Shown here in pieces: positions 45,433 to 54,037 of a stretch of 64,000 nt of DNA (the stretch's first letter is position 1; every line of letters starts with the position of its first letter). The notes beneath the pieces were generated by a model. The model did no database searches and was not told where the DNA came from. It saw only the letters and a list, made by a program, of their open reading frames with translations. Both the position numbers and the translations under genes were made by a program. This stretch comes from Planomicrobium okeanokoites (lineage in GTDB: Bacteria; Bacillota; Bacilli; Bacillales_A; Planococcaceae), in assembly GCF_003428875.1 (NCBI RefSeq), contig NZ_QQRS01000001.1, forward strand, positions 62,001 to 126,000. Reading direction: 5' to 3'.

Positions 45433-46410
45433 ATGACAGCAAAAAAAGTTCTGTCCATCATCGGGCTTTCTATTCTCGGTATATTGCTTCTTGTAGCGGT
45501 TCTGACGTCCTGGTATACCGTCGATGAATCTGAACAAGCGGTTATCATCACTTTTGGTGTGGCCAATGAAACCATTGTGGAACCTGGTCTGCACTTTAAG
45601 ATGCCATGGCCGATTCAACGGGCCGAAGTGCTTTCCAAAGAAACCTACAGTCTTCAATTCGGCTACAGCCAGGATGAAGACGGGGAGATTGTCTCTTTTG
45701 ACAAAGAAACAAAAATGATCACAGGTGATGAATATATAGTGCTGACCGATTTGGTCGTACAATGGAAGATCACCGATCCGAAAAAATATCTTTTCAATGC
45801 TGAAGAGCCGAAAGAGATTCTGCATGACGCCACTTCGGCTTCCATCCGGTCTATCATCGGCAGCTCTCTGATCGATGATGCATTGACTTCGGGAAAAGCG
45901 GAAATAGAAGCGGAAACGCGTGATCTTCTTGCTTCGTTAATCGAAAAATACGATATCGGAATTTCTGTTCTTGCAGTCAAATTGCAGGATGTCGAATTGC
46001 CGAATGAAGAAGTTCGTGCGGCTTTCACTAATGTCACAGACGCACGCGAAACCATGAATACAAAAATCAACGAAGCCAGGAAATATGAGAACCAGAAACG
46101 CAACGAAGCTCTTGGTGAAAAAGCTGCGATCAATTCCCGTGCTGAAGGCCAAAAAGTGGCCAGGGTGGAACAAGCTCGAGGTGATGTAGCGGTTTTCGAT
46201 AAATTATTTGCAGAGTATGAAGCGAATCCCGAAGTCACCAGACAGCGGTTGATCCTTGAAACCTTAGAAATCGTATTGCCGAATGCAAAACTCTACATCA
46301 TGAACGATGAAGGCGGCACGATGAAATACTGGCCGCTTGGTGACAGCCAGACATTATTGCCGCCGGCTGCAGAAACTGAGACGGGAGGCGATACAGATGG
46401 AAACGAATAA
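45433..46410 (+). CDS. hflK: SPFH/band-7 membrane protein HflK
   Basis: 325 residues with one N-terminal membrane segment (about 6-28) and a band-7 domain starting VDESEQAVIITFGVANETIVEPGLH. A coiled-coil region (KINEARKYENQKRNEALGEKA) and a C-terminal hydrophilic tail follow. HflK and HflC form cage-like complexes around the FtsH protease in E. coli and modulate membrane-protein turnover. ATG follows AAGGAGG. It overlaps hflC by 14 bases. The K/C assignment follows gene order and the longer coiled coil. Confidence 0.9.
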   Translation: MTAKKVLSIIGLSILGILLLVAVLTSWYTVDESEQAVIITFGVANETIVEPGLHFKMPWPIQRAEVLSKETYSLQFGYSQDEDGEIVSFDKETKMITGDEYIVLTDLVVQWKITDPKKYLFNAEEPKEILHDATSASIRSIIGSSLIDDALTSGKAEIEAETRDLLASLIEKYDIGISVLAVKLQDVELPNEEVRAAFTNVTDARETMNTKINEARKYENQKRNEALGEKAAINSRAEGQKVARVEQARGDVAVFDKLFAEYEANPEVTRQRLILETLEIVLPNAKLYIMNDEGGTMKYWPLGDSQTLLPPAAETETGGDTDGNE

Positions 46411-47368
46411 ACCGCAGAATGAACCCAGCAAATTTGATGTTTATAAACCATCCAAGCCGAAAAAACAGCCGAAAGATCCCATCAACTTCAAAAAATACTG
46501 GAAGCTGATTTTGGGGCTGTCACTTGCTTTGATTGTATTGCTTACCCTATTTGCAAACGTCTACGTTGTGAAGGAAAACGAGTACCGCGTAGTTCGCCAG
46601 TTTGGTGAAGTCGTGGATATCAAAGAGGATCCGGGCCTCCATGTAAAGATTCCCTTCATCCAGAGTCTGACAACGCTGCCGAAATATCAGATGATCTATG
46701 ATGTATCGGAAGCGGAGATCAACACGAAAGACAAAAAGCGGATCATTATTGATAATTATGCTGTATGGGAAGTAGTGGACCCGCGTGAATTGATCAGCAA
46801 TGCCGCTACCATCGTCAATGCTGAATCCCGAATGGAAGAATTCATCTACTCAGTCATCAGGACGGAACTTGGCCAATTGGATTACGATGAAATCATCAAC
46901 GACGAAAATTCTTCAAGAGGCAGCCTGAATGACAATGTCACAGCTAAAGTCAATGAACTGCTGGAAAAAGACCGATATGGAATCCGTGTCACGGATGTAC
47001 GCATGAAGCGGACGGATCTTCCGGCGGAAAACGAACAATCAGTTTATACCCGTATGATTTCTGAGCGGGACTCCACGGCTCAGGACTATTTATCGCAAGG
47101 TGATGCGAAGAAACGCGAAATCGAAGCGCAGGCTGACCGGGAAGCCCAGGAAGTTATCGCAACCGCCCGCAAAGAAGCAGCGCTGATTCAGGCAGAAGGA
47201 GAATCGGAGGCTGCGAAAATCTATAACGAATCGTTCTCCAAAGACCCCGAATTCTATCAGCTGTATCGTTCACTCCAGTCATATACAAAAACCATCGGGG
47301 AAGATACAGTCATTATCCTGCCGTCAGATTCACCATATGCCAGTGTTTTAACCGGTATAATGGAATAA
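46397..47368 (+). CDS. hflC: SPFH/band-7 membrane protein HflC
   Basis: 323 residues: a Lys/Pro-rich cytoplasmic N-terminus of about 33 residues, a membrane segment (about 34-55), and a band-7 domain (VVKENEYRVVRQFGEVVDIKEDPGLH). A long helical part ends FSKDPEFYQLYRSLQSYTK, the motif usual in HflC. Start ATG 46397 inside the end of hflK, with GGGAGG upstream, indicates translational coupling. The pair sits between phoR and polA, where B. subtilis, as I recall, has no hfl genes. Confidence 0.92.
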   Translation: METNKPQNEPSKFDVYKPSKPKKQPKDPINFKKYWKLILGLSLALIVLLTLFANVYVVKENEYRVVRQFGEVVDIKEDPGLHVKIPFIQSLTTLPKYQMIYDVSEAEINTKDKKRIIIDNYAVWEVVDPRELISNAATIVNAESRMEEFIYSVIRTELGQLDYDEIINDENSSRGSLNDNVTAKVNELLEKDRYGIRVTDVRMKRTDLPAENEQSVYTRMISERDSTAQDYLSQGDAKKREIEAQADREAQEVIATARKEAALIQAEGESEAAKIYNESFSKDPEFYQLYRSLQSYTKTIGEDTVIILPSDSPYASVLTGIME

Positions 47369-47369
47369 A

Positions 47370-47432
47370 ACCTTCCGTCATTTCTCTTCTTTTTGCCCTC
47401 GTGGTAAAATAAAGGGAATGACGGTTTTTTAT
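47370..47432 (+). terminator. hflKC terminator with long loop
   Basis: CCGTCATTTC, about 38 bases, GGAATGACGGTTTTTT. The loop contains TAAAAT, which may be the -10 of a polA promoter. Confidence 0.65.
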
Positions 47433-47448
47433 TGAAAGGGGTAATTTT

Positions 47449-50067
47449 GTGGCTAAGAAAATACTATTACTGGACGGCAATAGCTTGGCGTACCGCGCGT
47501 TTTTCGCGCTGCCGCTGCTGACTAATGAAAATGGCATCCATACAAATGCTGTATACGGTTTCACGATGATGCTCCAACGAATTCTTGAAGAGGAAAAACC
47601 TACCCATATGATGGTGGCTTTTGATGCGGGGAAGACCACTTTCCGGCATGAAACGTTCAGTGAATATAAAGGCGGTCGCCAAAAGACGCCACCCGAATTA
47701 TCCGAGCAGTTCCCTTATTTGCGGAAGTTGATCGATGCATATCGCATCAAGCAGTATGAACTGCCGAATTACGAGGCGGATGACATTATCGGAACTTTGA
47801 GCCTGGAAGCGGAAAAGCAAGGCGACGAAGTGATCGTGATCTCAGGGGATAAGGATTTGACCCAATTGGCATCTCCTTCGACGACTGTATACATCACACG
47901 TAAAGGCATCACCGATATTGAAAAATACACCGTTGAACATATTAAAGAGAAATACGGTCTTACACCATTGCAGATCATTGATATGAAAGGCCTTATGGGG
48001 GATTCTTCCGACAACATACCGGGAGTTCCTGGAGTCGGTGAAAAAACGGCCTTGAAACTGCTCGCAGCCCACGGCTCAGTGGAAGGCGTATATGAAGCGA
48101 TCGACCAGCAGAAAGGCAAGATGAAAGAAAAACTGGTCGCCAATGAAGACCTGGCCTACATCAGCAAACAGCTCGCTACGATCGAGCGCCAGGCACCTGT
48201 AGAAGTGAAGCTTGATGATCTCGGTTACGAAGGTCCTGATCAGGACGAGTTGGTTCGGGTCTGGAGCGAACTTGCCTTTAAATCTTTGCTTGAGAAAATG
48301 GATTACACGGCAGAAGAAACTGTCAAAGAAGAATTGAAATTTACGGTCGTGACCGAAATTGAGCCTTCCATACTGAAGGGTGAAATGGCCGTCCATCTGG
48401 AAATGTATGATGAACATTATCATACATGCGACCTTCTTGGGGTTGCGTTATCTGATGCAACTGACACCTATGTAATACCGATGGACGCTGTAAAAGGTTC
48501 GGATATTTTGAAAACCTGGCTGGCAGATCCTTCGAAGAAAAAATACATGTCCGATTCAAAAGCATCGACTGCCGCATTCCTGCGCAGTGAGATTGAACTG
48601 GACGGCGTCGATTTCGATTTGATGCTGGGTGCCTATATAGTCAACCCTTCACTGACGTATACCGATATGGCCAATATTGTTTTGGAATACGGCTACACCG
48701 ATGTATCGACAAACGAACAGGTCTATGGCAAAGGCGCTAAAAAGAAAGTACCGGATGATGCTGTCTTGAATGAACATATTGCGAGAAAAGCGCGCGCTAT
48801 TTGGAAAGTGCGTGACATCATCATCAAAAAGCTGGAAGACAATCAACAATTTGATCTCTACGATAAATTGGAGCTGCCGCTTGCTTCGGTTCTGGGCAAA
48901 ATGGAATCGCTCGGCGTTAAAGTGGACAAAGCGCAGTTATCGGATATGGGTGAAGAACTGGCCGCGAAATTGGAAAAGATCGAATCTGAGATCTACAGTC
49001 TTGCCGGACAGGAATTCAATATCAATTCACCTAAACAATTAGGGGTGATCCTTTTTGAAAAACTGGGGTTGCCTGCTCTGAAAAAAACCAAAACCGGCTA
49101 TTCGACAGCTGCTGACGTTCTTGAGAAACTGGAAGGCCAGCACGAGATCATTTCACATATCCTGCTTTACCGGCAGCTCGGCAAACTGCTGTCCACTTAT
49201 ATAGAAGGTTTATTGAAGGAAATCCATGATGACGGCAAAATCCATACCCGTTTCCAACAGGCACTTACCACAACGGGCCGATTGAGCTCAACGAATCCGA
49301 ATCTGCAGAACATTCCTGTCCGGCTTGAAGAAGGGCGTAAAATCAGAAAAGCGTTTGTACCTTCTGAACCGGATTGGGTCATGGTCGCGGCCGATTATTC
49401 ACAGATCGAATTGCGCGTACTTGCCCATATGTCTGAAGATGACCGGCTGGTGCAGGCATTCAAAGATGATCAGGATATCCATACCGCCACAGCGGCGGAT
49501 GTATTCCATGTGCCGTTGGAAGAAGTGACGGGTGATATGAGGCGCGCGGCCAAAGCTGTCAACTTCGGTATTGTCTATGGCATCAGTGATTATGGATTAT
49601 CCCAAAGTCTGAATATCCCGCGGAAAGAAGCGGCGGAATTCATCGACCGCTATCTGAAGAGTTTCCCGGGCGTACAGCAATATATGACGAATATCGTTTC
49701 TTCTGCGAAAAAGGATGGATTTGTCACGACATTGATGAACCGGAGACGTTATCTTCCTGATATTACGAGTTCAAACTTCAACCTCCGCAGTTTTGCGGAG
49801 CGCACAGCAATGAATACGCCGATTCAAGGAAGCGCAGCAGATATCATTAAAAAAGCGATGATAGATATGGACGAAGCACTTGAACGTGAAGGCCTGAAAG
49901 CCAATATGCTGCTGCAGGTGCATGATGAACTGATTTTTGAAGCGCCAAAAGATGAATTGGCTAAATTGATGGAGTTGGTTCCAAAAGTGATGGAATCGGC
50001 GATGGAATTGAATGTGCCGCTGAAAGTGGATATCGCATCCGGTGACACATGGTATGAAACAAAATGA
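47449..50067 (+). CDS. polA: DNA polymerase I
   Basis: Repair and Okazaki-fragment polymerase, 872 residues. The N-terminal 5'-3' exonuclease (about 1-290; KKILLLDGNSLAYRAFFALP, SGDKDLTQL) and the C-terminal polymerase (about 470-872; VAADYSQIELRVLAHMS, KAVNFGIVYGISDYGLSQ, LLQVHDELIFE) are complete. The central 3'-5' exonuclease-like domain lacks the acidic residues needed for proofreading (HLEMYDEHYH at its start), as in other Bacillales. Start is GTG 47449 after AAAGGGG. mutM follows 15 bases later, forming a repair operon with coaE. Confidence 0.97.
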   Translation: MAKKILLLDGNSLAYRAFFALPLLTNENGIHTNAVYGFTMMLQRILEEEKPTHMMVAFDAGKTTFRHETFSEYKGGRQKTPPELSEQFPYLRKLIDAYRIKQYELPNYEADDIIGTLSLEAEKQGDEVIVISGDKDLTQLASPSTTVYITRKGITDIEKYTVEHIKEKYGLTPLQIIDMKGLMGDSSDNIPGVPGVGEKTALKLLAAHGSVEGVYEAIDQQKGKMKEKLVANEDLAYISKQLATIERQAPVEVKLDDLGYEGPDQDELVRVWSELAFKSLLEKMDYTAEETVKEELKFTVVTEIEPSILKGEMAVHLEMYDEHYHTCDLLGVALSDATDTYVIPMDAVKGSDILKTWLADPSKKKYMSDSKASTAAFLRSEIELDGVDFDLMLGAYIVNPSLTYTDMANIVLEYGYTDVSTNEQVYGKGAKKKVPDDAVLNEHIARKARAIWKVRDIIIKKLEDNQQFDLYDKLELPLASVLGKMESLGVKVDKAQLSDMGEELAAKLEKIESEIYSLAGQEFNINSPKQLGVILFEKLGLPALKKTKTGYSTAADVLEKLEGQHEIISHILLYRQLGKLLSTYIEGLLKEIHDDGKIHTRFQQALTTTGRLSSTNPNLQNIPVRLEEGRKIRKAFVPSEPDWVMVAADYSQIELRVLAHMSEDDRLVQAFKDDQDIHTATAADVFHVPLEEVTGDMRRAAKAVNFGIVYGISDYGLSQSLNIPRKEAAEFIDRYLKSFPGVQQYMTNIVSSAKKDGFVTTLMNRRRYLPDITSSNFNLRSFAERTAMNTPIQGSAADIIKKAMIDMDEALEREGLKANMLLQVHDELIFEAPKDELAKLMELVPKVMESAMELNVPLKVDIASGDTWYETK

Positions 50068-50082
50068 TTGGAGGCCGTTGGG

Positions 50083-50952
50083 ATGCCTGAACTTCCTGAA
50101 GTAGAAGGTGTGGTCCGGCAGATACGGCCAGTTGCGATCGGCAAGAAAATAGAAGATGTTTTTGTATCCGATACGATCCGGCTGTCTAAAACCGGAGGCA
50201 AGGAAGCCGTTCTAAAAAAAGTCGAGGCCGACAGTTTTATTGAACGATTGAAAGGTTCACAGATTGTCAGTGTGGAGCGGCGCAGTAAGTACATCTATTT
50301 CGGCTTAAGAAAAGATGGCGAGTTTTTGTTAGTGAATCACTTGGGGATGTCTGGTGCCTGGTTTTATGTGGGCAGCCTGATGGCGATACCGGAAGATAAA
50401 TTCCGCAAGCATGTCCATGTCGTGCTGACGCTGAGCGATGGCAATCTGCTGGCCTATTCGGACATCCGCCGTTTTGGTGAAATGCGGGTGTTGAATGAAG
50501 AAGGGGACTATCCGCCGCTGCTGTTGATGGCTCCTGAACCTTTCGACGAAAACGCTCTGCAGCATTTTCTCGATATGTCAGAAAGCCCGAAATATCGGAA
50601 TAAACCCATCAAAGAAGTGATCATGGATGGCCAGGTCATTTCGGGTGCCGGCAATATCTATGCAACGGAAGCTCTGTTCCGGATGAAAATCCATCCGAAC
50701 CGCGCTGCACATCGAATCAGCAGAAAGCGCCGTGCTGAACTGTTTCAAGCAATCGTGGATATTTTACTGGAAAGTATAGAAGCTGGAGGAAGCACAATTT
50801 CCGATTACCGGAACATCAACGGTGAATCGGGAGGCATGCAAAACCGCTTCGCGATGTATGGAAAAAAACAATGCATGACATGTGGCAGTGTGACGAAAAC
50901 CCTGAAAATCGGGGGACGCACATCTGTTTTCTGTCCAACATGCCAAAAATGA
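50083..50952 (+). CDS. mutM: formamidopyrimidine-DNA glycosylase
   Basis: Removes 8-oxoguanine and formamidopyrimidines and nicks the strand. 289 residues. The catalytic MPELPEVE N-terminus (Pro2 nucleophile, Glu3) fixes the start at ATG 50083, 8 bases after GGAGG. The helix-two-turn-helix and the C-terminal zinc finger (CMTCGSVTKT, VFCPTCQK) are present. coaE follows 9 bases later; ytaF, a sporulation-linked gene between them in B. subtilis, is missing. Confidence 0.97.
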   Translation: MPELPEVEGVVRQIRPVAIGKKIEDVFVSDTIRLSKTGGKEAVLKKVEADSFIERLKGSQIVSVERRSKYIYFGLRKDGEFLLVNHLGMSGAWFYVGSLMAIPEDKFRKHVHVVLTLSDGNLLAYSDIRRFGEMRVLNEEGDYPPLLLMAPEPFDENALQHFLDMSESPKYRNKPIKEVIMDGQVISGAGNIYATEALFRMKIHPNRAAHRISRKRRAELFQAIVDILLESIEAGGSTISDYRNINGESGGMQNRFAMYGKKQCMTCGSVTKTLKIGGRTSVFCPTCQK

Positions 50953-50961
50953 GGGTTTAAG

Positions 50962-51564
50962 ATGATTATTGGGTTAACAGGCAGTATAGCCAGCGGGAAA
51001 AGCACTGTTTCTAAAATGTTGGAGGAGTTGGGCTATCCGATTATTGACGCGGATTTGGTTGCCCGGCAAGTGGTTGAACCTGGGAGTGAAACATTAATGG
51101 AGATTGAGGCTTTATTCGGTCCGGAAGCCATCCGTGATGACGGGACGATGGACCGCGAAAAAGTCGGCGCTCTCATTTTTTCAGATCCCGCAAAAAGAAA
51201 GCAATTGAACGATATCATCCATCCCGCCATACGGACGGAAATGCTCCGCCAAAAAAGCGTGTTCATGGAGGATGGACATAGAACAATCGTGATGGACATT
51301 CCTTTGCTATTTGAAAGCAAATTGCAGCATTTTGTCGATAAGGTTCTGGTTGTCAGTGTTTCTGAAGAAAACCAGCTTGCCAGATTGATGGAGCGAAATG
51401 GATTAAACGAAAAAGATGCCAGGGCCCGGATCAGCTCGCAGTTGCCCATGTCTGTAAAAGAGGAAGGTGCTGACGCGGTCATCTATAATAATGGAACGAT
51501 TGAAGAGACTGCCCGGCAGCTAGAGCGAATTCTGGAGCAATGGGGAGAAAGTTCACAAAGCTGA
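50962..51564 (+). CDS. coaE: dephospho-CoA kinase
   Basis: Last step of coenzyme A synthesis: phosphorylates the ribose 3'-hydroxyl of dephospho-CoA. 200 residues. P-loop GSIASGKST at 7-15 and DADLVARQVVEPG as substrate-lid region. ATG follows GAGGGTTTAAG, 9 bases after mutM. Last gene of the polA-mutM-coaE unit; no clear terminator follows. Confidence 0.96.
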   Translation: MIIGLTGSIASGKSTVSKMLEELGYPIIDADLVARQVVEPGSETLMEIEALFGPEAIRDDGTMDREKVGALIFSDPAKRKQLNDIIHPAIRTEMLRQKSVFMEDGHRTIVMDIPLLFESKLQHFVDKVLVVSVSEENQLARLMERNGLNEKDARARISSQLPMSVKEEGADAVIYNNGTIEETARQLERILEQWGESSQS

Positions 51565-51585
51565 AATATTCATCCGGTTTTGAGG

Positions 51586-51613
51586 TTCTCGAATCGGGAT
51601 AATGTGTTATACT
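51586..51613 (+). promoter_or_regulatory. gapB promoter
   Basis: TTCTCG (51586-51591), 16-bp spacer, TATACT (51608-51613). The -35 is weak. The CcpN-type site covers the -10. Confidence 0.55.
51603..51613 (+). promoter_or_regulatory. CcpN-type operator 1
   Basis: TGTGTTATACT fits the recalled CcpN box TRTGHYATAYW at all 11 positions and overlaps the gapB -10 box. Confidence 0.75.
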
Positions 51614-51634
51614 ATATAACGAATTAAAAATATA

Positions 51635-51645
51635 AGTATAACTTA
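51635..51645 (-). promoter_or_regulatory. CcpN-type operator 2 (inverted, one mismatch)
   Basis: Minus strand TAAGTTATACT matches TRTGHYATAYW at 10 of 11 positions, downstream of the promoter. Confidence 0.5.
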
Positions 51646-51664
51646 ATTAATGGAGGACTTTTAA

Positions 51665-52678
51665 ATGACAGTTTCTATTGCGATTAATGGATTTGGCCGT
51701 ATTGGCCGCATGGTGTTCAGACAGGCAATTTTAATGGATGATGTAACTATTTCGGCAGTAAACGCCAGTTACCCTGCCGAGACTTTAGCTCATTTGATTA
51801 AGTATGACACAAATCACGGAACCTTCGACGGAGATGTAAGCGCTGTAGAAGGGGCTTTAATTGTCAATGGAAAACGGGTTGAATTGGTAAGCGAACGCGA
51901 TCCTTTGAAACTTCCATGGAAAACGATGGGGATCGATATCGTCATAGAAGCTACCGGAAAATTCAATTCACGTGATAAAGCAGCTCTTCATCTTGAAGCT
52001 GGAGCGAAAAAAGTCATTTTGACTGCACCCGGAAAAAATGAAGATGTCATGATTGTCATGGGTGTCAATGAAGATAAATTGGATATCGACAAGCACGATA
52101 TCATCTCCAACGCCAGCTGCACGACAAACTGCCTTGCACCTGTAGCAAAAGTCCTCAACGATGCTTTCGGTATCGACAATGGTTTGATGACAACTGTACA
52201 CGCTTACACGAATGACCAAAAAAATCTGGATAATCCCCATAAGGATCTTCGCCGAGCGCGTGCTTGTGCCCAGTCGATCATCCCGACTTCGACAGGAGCA
52301 GCAAAAGCTTTGTCGCAGGTTCTTCCTGATCTGGAAGGGAAAATGCATGGCTTGGCACTGCGTGTTCCAACACCGAACGTGTCATTAGTGGACCTTGTGG
52401 TTGATGTTAACCGTGATGTAACGATTGAAGAAGTCAATCAGGCATTCATCGATGCGGCAAACGGCCCGATGAAAGGGATTTTGAATTTCACAATGGAGCC
52501 GCTTGTCTCAAAAGATTTTAACACAACCACGGATTCAGCTATCGTGGATGGCCTTACTACAATGGTTATTGCAGACCGGAAAGTGAAAGTCCTTGCATGG
52601 TACGACAATGAATGGGGCTACTCCGCTCGCGTAATCGACCTGACAAAACGTGTCGCTTCGGCGATGAGTGTAATTTAA
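51665..52678 (+). CDS. gapB: glyceraldehyde-3-phosphate dehydrogenase, gluconeogenic type
   Basis: 337 residues. Rossmann start INGFGRIGRMVFRQ and active-site Cys152 in SNASCTTNCLAP. Residues after the second strand read VNASYPAET, without the aspartate that makes glycolytic GapA NAD-specific (NDLTD). This favours NADP and the gluconeogenic role of B. subtilis GapB. Position between coaE and speD and the CcpN-type boxes at its promoter agree with this. ATG follows TGGAGG. A separate glycolytic gapA should exist elsewhere. Confidence 0.95.
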   Translation: MTVSIAINGFGRIGRMVFRQAILMDDVTISAVNASYPAETLAHLIKYDTNHGTFDGDVSAVEGALIVNGKRVELVSERDPLKLPWKTMGIDIVIEATGKFNSRDKAALHLEAGAKKVILTAPGKNEDVMIVMGVNEDKLDIDKHDIISNASCTTNCLAPVAKVLNDAFGIDNGLMTTVHAYTNDQKNLDNPHKDLRRARACAQSIIPTSTGAAKALSQVLPDLEGKMHGLALRVPTPNVSLVDLVVDVNRDVTIEEVNQAFIDAANGPMKGILNFTMEPLVSKDFNTTTDSAIVDGLTTMVIADRKVKVLAWYDNEWGYSARVIDLTKRVASAMSVI

Positions 52679-52685
52679 TGACAAG

Positions 52686-52722
52686 AACCACTTTTTCTAT
52701 TAGTATGAAAAAGTGGTTTTTT
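52686..52722 (+). terminator. gapB terminator
   Basis: AACCACTTTTTC, loop, GAAAAAGTGGTTTTTT. Confidence 0.93.
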
Positions 52723-52774
52723 AATTTGTGCCAAAAACCCACGAAAAAAAAGAAATTTTTATCAGATTTATTTG

Positions 52775-52803
52775 TTGCATTTCCACGGAATACATCATAT
52801 ACT
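52775..52803 (+). promoter_or_regulatory. speD promoter (sigma-A)
   Basis: TTGCAT (52775-52780), 17-bp spacer, TATACT (52798-52803). Predicted transcript start about 52810. Confidence 0.8.
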
Positions 52804-52809
52804 ATGATT

Positions 52810-52993
52810 CGTAGCAAAAAAAGCTACCTTCCTCTGACGGATTCCAAAGCTCAATGAGGAATCTTTAGGAGAAATTTTATTCACATGACTGCTTAAAGGG
52901 TTAGGACCTCTTTGGACTAACTTTCCCCCGTGGTAGTCAACTTTGAATATTTTGAGCACGAAACCAAAATGATATCAAAGGGGGAAACGAACC
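52810..52993 (+). promoter_or_regulatory. structured 5' leader of speD
   Basis: About 184-base untranslated leader with at least three hairpins: GTAGC/GCTAC (52811-52827, loop of seven A), GATTCC/GGAATC (52840-52863) and TTGGACTA/TAGTCAA (52912-52940). A tiny frame ATG-ACT-GCT-TAA lies at 52885. It may sense polyamines or SAM, but I recognise no known riboswitch class. Confidence 0.5.
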
Positions 52994-53377
52994 ATGGAAA
53001 CAATGGGACGTCACGTAATTGCAGAACTTTGGCAGTGTGATTTTGACAAATTAAACGATATGGATTATATCGAACAAACTTTTGTTGATGCAGCACTCAA
53101 ATCAGGAGCAGAAGTCCGCGAGGTCGCTTTTCACAAATTTGCGCCACAAGGCGTAAGCGGCGTAGTAATCATTTCTGAATCACATTTGACAATCCACAGC
53201 TTTCCTGAACACGGCTATGCAAGTGTAGATGTTTACACTTGTGGTGATCTTGATCCGACTATCGCAGCGGATTATATCGCTAAGGCACTTGGCTCGGGTT
53301 CGAGCGAAGTAACAGAATTGCCACGTGGAATGGGTCCAGTCGGTGCTGGAAAAACCAAAGTTACAGTAACTGCATAA
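52994..53377 (+). CDS. speD: S-adenosylmethionine decarboxylase proenzyme
   Basis: Makes decarboxylated SAM, the aminopropyl donor for spermidine. 127 residues, the small prokaryotic type. The chain cleaves itself between Glu62 and Ser63 ([11 protein letters not shown]), and Ser63 becomes the pyruvoyl cofactor. Conserved His68 and Cys83 (VYTCGDLDP) are present. ATG 52994 follows AAAGGGGGAAACGAACC. Monocistronic with its own promoter, leader and terminator. Confidence 0.97.
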   Translation: METMGRHVIAELWQCDFDKLNDMDYIEQTFVDAALKSGAEVREVAFHKFAPQGVSGVVIISESHLTIHSFPEHGYASVDVYTCGDLDPTIAADYIAKALGSGSSEVTELPRGMGPVGAGKTKVTVTA

Positions 53378-53397
53378 TCCATTTAAACCAAGACATT

Positions 53398-53427
53398 AAA
53401 GCAGGGGAGCTGATCCCCTGCTTTTTC
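53398..53427 (+). terminator. speD terminator
   Basis: AAAGCAGGGG, 7-base loop, CCCCTGCTTTTTC. Confidence 0.93.
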
Positions 53428-53464
53428 TATTTGTGTACATAATTCATAGGTATTTTAAATATGC

Positions 53465-53547
53465 CGCTTCGTCGCTTTGGACAAGCCTCCCGCAATAAGC
53501 CGAGAAGAACACTCGTCTTATTGCTCCGCTCCGTCCTGGCGCGCTCC
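53465..53547 (+). repeat. family C palindromic element, copy C1
   Basis: About 83 bp with nested stems GGAC/GTCC and GCAATAAG/CTTATTGC around CGAGAAGAACACTCG. Closely matches C2 at 59183-59266 in sequence and orientation. Confidence 0.8.
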
Positions 53548-53616
53548 TTCGCTGGATTCAATTCTGGAAATGATATGAAATTAAGTGGACTTTTTTAAAA
53601 GAGTTGGGCTGTTAGT

Positions 53617-53655
53617 AACTCGGGCGATGGCCCGAGTTAGCTAAGCGCAATCTAT
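53617..53655. repeat. family B fragment with perfect hairpin
   Basis: AACTCGGGC, GATG, GCCCGAGTT, followed by AGCTAAGCGCAA, which matches the end region of B2/B3. It looks like an internally deleted B copy. Confidence 0.6.
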
Positions 53656-53730
53656 TAGTTTTTCTCTAAAAAGGTGAACTAACTAAATTGCAATGTATAG
53701 ACTGATTCATCTCTTAAAGGAGTTTCTAAA

Positions 53731-53861
53731 GATATGGAGCAAAACAACGCAGACTCCCAGGTGAGAAAGCGAAGTGCTGAGATCCTCTCGAGCGAAGTGG
53801 AACGAGCTCGAGTTAGCTCAGTGCAAGCCACCAGGAAAGCGGAGTTGTTTTGCGGAATATC
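53731..53861 (+). mobile_element. family B MITE-like element, copy B2
   Basis: 131 bp from GATATGGAGCAAAACA to TGTTTTGCGGAATATC (terminal inverted repeats). Central stem CTGAGATCC/AGCTCAG and CTCGAG/CTCGAG. Same length and orientation as B3. With C1 and the B fragment it fills the 660-base gap between speD and nrdR, where I see no gene. Confidence 0.85.
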
Positions 53862-54037
53862 GGTTACTTAATGTAATTTACTTTATATATCTTTAAATTG
53901 TTTTGATGAAAAAGCGGAAAGCGTCTGCTTGGAGCGAATTCATCAACCATACGTAAAGATTCCAAATTCAAATATTATAAACGCTGAAATTTTGTTATAC
54001 TTATACCACAAGAAAGAGAATTTGGGGAGATGTCAAA

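Noticed and set aside
48360..48800. PolA missing proofreading residues as a novel defect
   Set aside because: Loss of 3'-5' exonuclease residues is usual for Bacillales DNA polymerase I.
52612..52857. 81-codon frame across the end of gapB, its terminator and the speD promoter
   Set aside because: Out of frame with gapB, crosses a terminator, no family resemblance.
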